Assembly: GCF_013522825.1 (NCBI RefSeq)
Contig: NZ_JAAMQZ010000038.1
Coordinates: 1 to 43,875, forward strand
From: Stutzerimonas stutzeri
GTDB taxonomy: Bacteria > Pseudomonadota > Gammaproteobacteria > Pseudomonadales > Pseudomonadaceae
Reading direction: 5' to 3'
DNA: 43,875 nt
Both the position numbers and the translations under genes were made by a program. Below, piece by piece: positions 41,073 to 43,875 of this stretch. The notes below the pieces were generated by a model. That model ran no database searches, had not been told where the DNA came from, and was given only the letters and a program-made list of their open reading frames with translations. The first letter of the stretch is position 1. The number at the start of each line of letters is the position of its first letter.

Positions 41073-42476
41073 ATGTCTCAAATTCTTGAACGCTATCGCC
41101 TCATTGCCATGATTTCTCCGCTACTGCTTCTTGCGGCCTGCAGCCATGCCCCGCACTCTGCCGATCCACCTCGCCTGGATGTACCGGCCCATTTCTCAAA
41201 TGAAGAGGGAGGTGAAGGCATCTTGGACAAATCGTCCCGCCGTACTCTTCCCGTCGATTGGTGGACGGCCTACGGCGATCCGCACCTCAATGCCTTGGTC
41301 CGGGCGGCGCTGGAGCGCAATACCGAACTGACGATTGCGCGAGCGCGCGTGGACGAGGCATCGGCCGCCACGCGGCGAGCACGGGCCTCCCTGCTCCCCT
41401 CGTTGTCCGCGGGCACGCAGGCAACTCGAGGACGCGACTATTCAGAGAACGTTGCAATCGGCAATGATGGCCGCGCCACGTTGTCCGCATCGTGGGAGGC
41501 AGACCTGTCGGGACGGCTTTCGCAGGCAGCAGAAGGTGCGCGCCTGGATGCGGTGGCAGCCGAACAAGCGTGGGTTGCCACGCGGTGGCAGGTCGCGTTT
41601 GAAACAGTGTCGGCGGCTGTGCAGCAGCGCCAAGCCAGTGAGCTCGAAGCGCTAGCCGCGGCGCGGCTGGCATCCGCAGAACGACTCGTCTTGCTGATGC
41701 AACGGAAGTTCGAGGCCGGACAAGCTACCGGCTTCGACATCGAGCGTACCCGCGCCGGCGTCGTCGCACTGCGCGTGGAGCAAGAGCAACTGCGGCGTGC
41801 GCGCGGCGAGGCGACGCATGCACTCGATGTACTAGTGGGACAAACGCCCGGAGCGCCTGCAGCTTCCCCAACTCTTGCGTCGCTCGCCGTCCCGGACTGG
41901 ACACCGACACGCATACCTGCGGACCTGCTGAGTGAGCGGCCCGACGTGCGCGCCGCCGAAGCGAAGTTCGCCGCCGAAACCGCGCGCTGGAACGCAGCCG
42001 AAGGCGAACGCTTCCCCAGGCTGGTGTTGGACCTGAGCGGCGGACGGCAGCGCGTAGAGAGTGTGGGAACCCGCATCACTGGAAACATTTTTTCACTTGG
42101 GGCCGGGGTGTCGTTGCCGATCTTCGATGGTGGCGCGATCCGTGCCGGCATCGAGACCGGAGAGGCGCGCAGCCGAGCTGCCCATGCGGAGTTCGAGCGC
42201 ACTTTGTTGAGTGCTTTGCAGGACGTAGAGAACGCATATCTCGGTTGGCATACGCAGCACGCAGCACTGGAGCATCAGGCCGAGGGTGTCGCAGTCGCGG
42301 AGCGTCAGCTCGATCGCAGCCGACGTCTGTTCGAGGCGGGACAAGTGGACGCCACGGTGGTGGCCGAGGCTGAGGCCGGGGTGCTGTCAGCGCAGGCTTC
42401 GCTGATCCGCACGCGGGCCGAGACAGCCATGCAATGGGGCGTCCTGGCAAAAGCATTATCCGGCTCTCCTGTTTGA
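41073..42476 (+). CDS. RND outer-membrane channel, OprM/NodT family
   Basis: This 467-residue outer-membrane factor completes the tripartite pump. It has a lipobox LAAC (Cys23), then the family signature PVDWWTAYGDPHLNALVRAALERN at about 50-75 and a long helical barrel region. Typical OEP repeats appear twice (ELTIARARVDEASAATRRA and the later ADLLSERPDVRAAEAKFAAETA). The start at 41073 follows CAAGGAGCTGCC. It is transcribed away from the tetR operon across the shared operator region. Confidence 0.93.
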   Translation: MSQILERYRLIAMISPLLLLAACSHAPHSADPPRLDVPAHFSNEEGGEGILDKSSRRTLPVDWWTAYGDPHLNALVRAALERNTELTIARARVDEASAATRRARASLLPSLSAGTQATRGRDYSENVAIGNDGRATLSASWEADLSGRLSQAAEGARLDAVAAEQAWVATRWQVAFETVSAAVQQRQASELEALAAARLASAERLVLLMQRKFEAGQATGFDIERTRAGVVALRVEQEQLRRARGEATHALDVLVGQTPGAPAASPTLASLAVPDWTPTRIPADLLSERPDVRAAEAKFAAETARWNAAEGERFPRLVLDLSGGRQRVESVGTRITGNIFSLGAGVSLPIFDGGAIRAGIETGEARSRAAHAEFERTLLSALQDVENAYLGWHTQHAALEHQAEGVAVAERQLDRSRRLFEAGQVDATVVAEAEAGVLSAQASLIRTRAETAMQWGVLAKALSGSPV

Positions 42477-42569
42477 TCGCAGAAACATGCTGGAGCAGCT
42501 TGCGAAGGCTAGCTAAATAGCGTGACGCAAGGCGAAGGTGGTGAGGCCTGAGTGATGAGGAATGCGAAC

Positions 42570-43475
42570 ATGGAAATTCGACACCTGCGCTACTTTCTGG
42601 CGGTGGCAGAGGAGCTGCACTTTGCCCGAGCCGCAGAGCGCCTCCACATAGAGACATCGCCGCTGTCGCGCGCCATCAAGGAACTTGAGGAAGAGTTGGG
42701 CGTAGCGCTATTTGCGAGAACCACTCGGAGCACCCGCTTGACTCGTGCGGGCAGGCTCTTCTTTGAGAGCGTGCCGCGTGTCTTCGCAGCTTTGCAGCAG
42801 GCGCGCGACAGTGTGAACGCCGCAGCCAATGGCTTTCATTGCCAGCTCCGTATTGCATTGTCTGATGGAATCACGCCATCGCGCCTGCCTGCGTTGTTGG
42901 CGCTCTGCCGGCAGGAAGAGCCGGAAGTGGAAGTTCGCTTCTTCGAGGTGCCTTTGGCACAGCAAATCAAGGGATTGTGTGGCGAACTGTACGATCTCGG
43001 CTTCGCTCAATCGGATGAAGTCGGCGAAGGCATCATCGCCGTGCCGGTGTGGAGTGACCCTCTGATGGTAGCTGTGCCCGCACGGCACCCCTTGCTATCC
43101 CACAAACAGATTCCCCTAGAAGAGCTGTTGCGGTATCCGCTGGTGCTCTGCGACGCGGTGGCGTGTGAGGGCCATGCTCGGCAAGTTGAACGGGGGCTAC
43201 GTCGCGTGGACATAGAGCCACTGATTGCCGAACGCGTGACTTCCAGCGATCTAATGATGGTCCTGGTTTCGGCGGGACTTGCACTAGGCCTCACAGGAGG
43301 CGCGCATATCACAGCCAGCAGGGAACAGGGGGTGGTCGCACGGCCGCTGACTGGACGTTCGCCAATGCTCACGACCTATCTACTACGGCCGGCCAGCGAG
43401 CCGTCAGAAATGCTGACTCGCTTCATGGAACGCGTTCATTCGATCAAATCTCCAGATGCCAAAGGTCGGCGGTAA
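42570..43475 (+). CDS. LysR-family transcriptional regulator
   Basis: This 301-residue LysR regulator has the usual N-terminal helix-turn-helix (MEIRHLRYFLAVAEELHFAR, then ERLHIETSPLSRAIKELEEELG, residues 1-60) and a periplasmic-binding-like effector domain. The start at 42570 follows GATGAGG; GTG and ATG at 42552 and 42555 would add six residues. It lies 93 bp after the channel gene. Members of this ICE family often carry a LysR gene, so it may belong to the ICE rather than to the efflux cargo. Confidence 0.9.
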   Translation: MEIRHLRYFLAVAEELHFARAAERLHIETSPLSRAIKELEEELGVALFARTTRSTRLTRAGRLFFESVPRVFAALQQARDSVNAAANGFHCQLRIALSDGITPSRLPALLALCRQEEPEVEVRFFEVPLAQQIKGLCGELYDLGFAQSDEVGEGIIAVPVWSDPLMVAVPARHPLLSHKQIPLEELLRYPLVLCDAVACEGHARQVERGLRRVDIEPLIAERVTSSDLMMVLVSAGLALGLTGGAHITASREQGVVARPLTGRSPMLTTYLLRPASEPSEMLTRFMERVHSIKSPDAKGRR

Positions 43476-43507
43476 ACCATCACACAATCTCCCAAAGAAA
43501 ATTAACC

Positions 43508-43771
43508 ATGAAGAAGATTGCTCTCATATTGCTTTCCTCGACATTGGCAGCCTGCAGCCCATCTGGGAAACCAGATAAAGCCAACCTTCCGACAGTCGAT
43601 GAATTAGCGCTCAATCCTGAGCGTCTGAAAGAGTTGCGCAAGCAATGCAAGTTGGATCGACCAATGCTGGGCGACCAACTATGTAACCGGGTTGCCGAGG
43701 CTACGCGAAAGCGCTTTTACGAAGATGGCGATGTGCCCCACACCACGCCTAAAGAGCCGCCGAAGTTCTAA
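43508..43771 (+). CDS. EexN-family entry-exclusion lipoprotein
   Basis: This 87-residue lipoprotein has a signal peptide with lipobox LAAC (Cys16) and the EexN/TrbK pattern: LPTVDELALNPERLKELRKQC, then the DQLCNRVAEATRKRFYEDGD segment with a second Cys. Such proteins block uptake of a second copy of the same conjugative element. In Tn4371-type ICEs the gene usually lies inside the trb cluster, between trbJ and trbL; here it follows a LysR gene and precedes an SMR gene, so it is displaced. Confidence 0.88.
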   Translation: MKKIALILLSSTLAACSPSGKPDKANLPTVDELALNPERLKELRKQCKLDRPMLGDQLCNRVAEATRKRFYEDGDVPHTTPKEPPKF

Positions 43772-43829
43772 GCTGGTGGTCATGCCGGAGTATGTATGCC
43801 GGATATGAAAAATTTGAAGGAGAATCGCA

Positions 43830-43875
43830 ATGGGTTGGATCTATCTTGTTTTGGCTGGATTGTTTGAAATCGGAT
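43830..43875 (+). CDS. Start of an SMR (SugE-like) multidrug transporter, cut by the window end
   Basis: Only 15 residues are present: MGWIYLVLAGLFEIG. AAGGAGAATCGCA precedes the start. The sequence matches the first membrane segment of SMR proteins and keeps the essential Glu (LFEIG), unlike the SMR-like protein at 35611-35958. The rest lies outside the window. Confidence 0.75.
   Translation, partial: MGWIYLVLAGLFEIG

Larger units (their letters stand above)
11207..43875. mobile_element. Tn4371-family integrative and conjugative element, left part
   Basis: The gene order from 11380 (DUF4102-type integrase, RadC, DUF932, large ParB, DUF736, XRE regulator, DUF2958, DUF2285, HTH excisionase-like protein, RepA, ParA, DUF2840, TraF, relaxase) is that of Tn4371-family ICEs. 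The left limit lies somewhere between the plasmid terminator at 11202 and the integrase start at 11380 and was not found to the base; the right limit is beyond the window. Base composition is visibly more GC-rich than the plasmid part. Cargo lies at 12.6-18 kb and from 31.3 kb on. Confidence 0.82.

Noticed and set aside
1..43875. tRNA or rRNA genes and CRISPR arrays
   Set aside because: No sequence with tRNA cloverleaf features, rRNA similarity or regular repeat-spacer structure was noticed by reading.

Overview
The window looks like part of a Pseudomonas-type plasmid (or a related gammaproteobacterial replicon) that carries a large integrative and conjugative element (ICE) of the Tn4371 family. 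The plasmid assignment rests on a Rep_3 initiator (7476-8342) flanked by two iteron clusters, a perfect DnaA box and an AT-rich stretch, and on a parA-parB module with four parS-like palindromes between the two genes. The ICE assignment rests on the gene order from 11.4 kb: integrase, RadC, DUF932, a large ParB, DUF736, an XRE regulator, DUF2958, DUF2285, an excisionase-like HTH protein, RepA, ParA, a small partner, DUF2840, TraF peptidase and a DUF3363-type relaxase. Species and replicon type cannot be fixed from sequence reading alone.

Layout. 1-150: five tandem 23-bp repeats that look like the end of an IS21-type insertion sequence. 157-6459: minus-strand plasmid maintenance genes (a ParB-like protein, several small unknown proteins, ParB, parS cluster, ParA and an exported-looking protein). 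6700-8480: plasmid origin and rep gene. 8502-11160: small unknown genes and an SF1 (UvrD-like) helicase. About 11.2-11.38 kb: plasmid/ICE junction, not resolved to the base. 11380-18000: integrase, a DUF1016 nuclease, RadC and an AAA_13 ATPase gene (possible anticodon nuclease) split by an IS30-family element. 18.0-31.2 kb: ICE regulation, replication, partition and DNA-processing genes, with long non-coding gaps rich in perfect hairpins. 31.29-42.5 kb: cargo, consisting of a nine-gene minus-strand operon and a divergent outer-membrane factor gene. 42.57 kb to the end: a LysR regulator, an EexN entry-exclusion lipoprotein and the start of a second SMR transporter. The trb mating-pair genes expected of such an ICE are not in the window.

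How it works together. The plasmid module replicates (Rep, iterons, DnaA box) and segregates (ParA/ParB/parS) the host replicon. The ICE has its own initiator with three direct repeats beside it and its own ParA, so the molecule carries two nested replication and partition systems. The cargo operon places a TetR repressor, an RND efflux pump, an SMR-like membrane protein, a DUF3313 lipoprotein and an MCE/Mla-type lipid ABC importer in one tightly overlapped transcription unit, opposite the outer-membrane channel gene. A near-perfect palindrome sits across the two divergent promoters. The likely role is defence against a membrane-damaging toxic compound or solvent, by pumping it out and maintaining outer-membrane lipids; this is inference.

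The observations most worth a second look are the efflux-plus-lipid-transport operon, the SMR-like protein that lacks the family's essential glutamate, the AAA ATPase gene whose frame is restored exactly by removing the IS, the array of five perfect hairpins at 21790-22020, and the iteron-like repeats beside the ICE repA gene.
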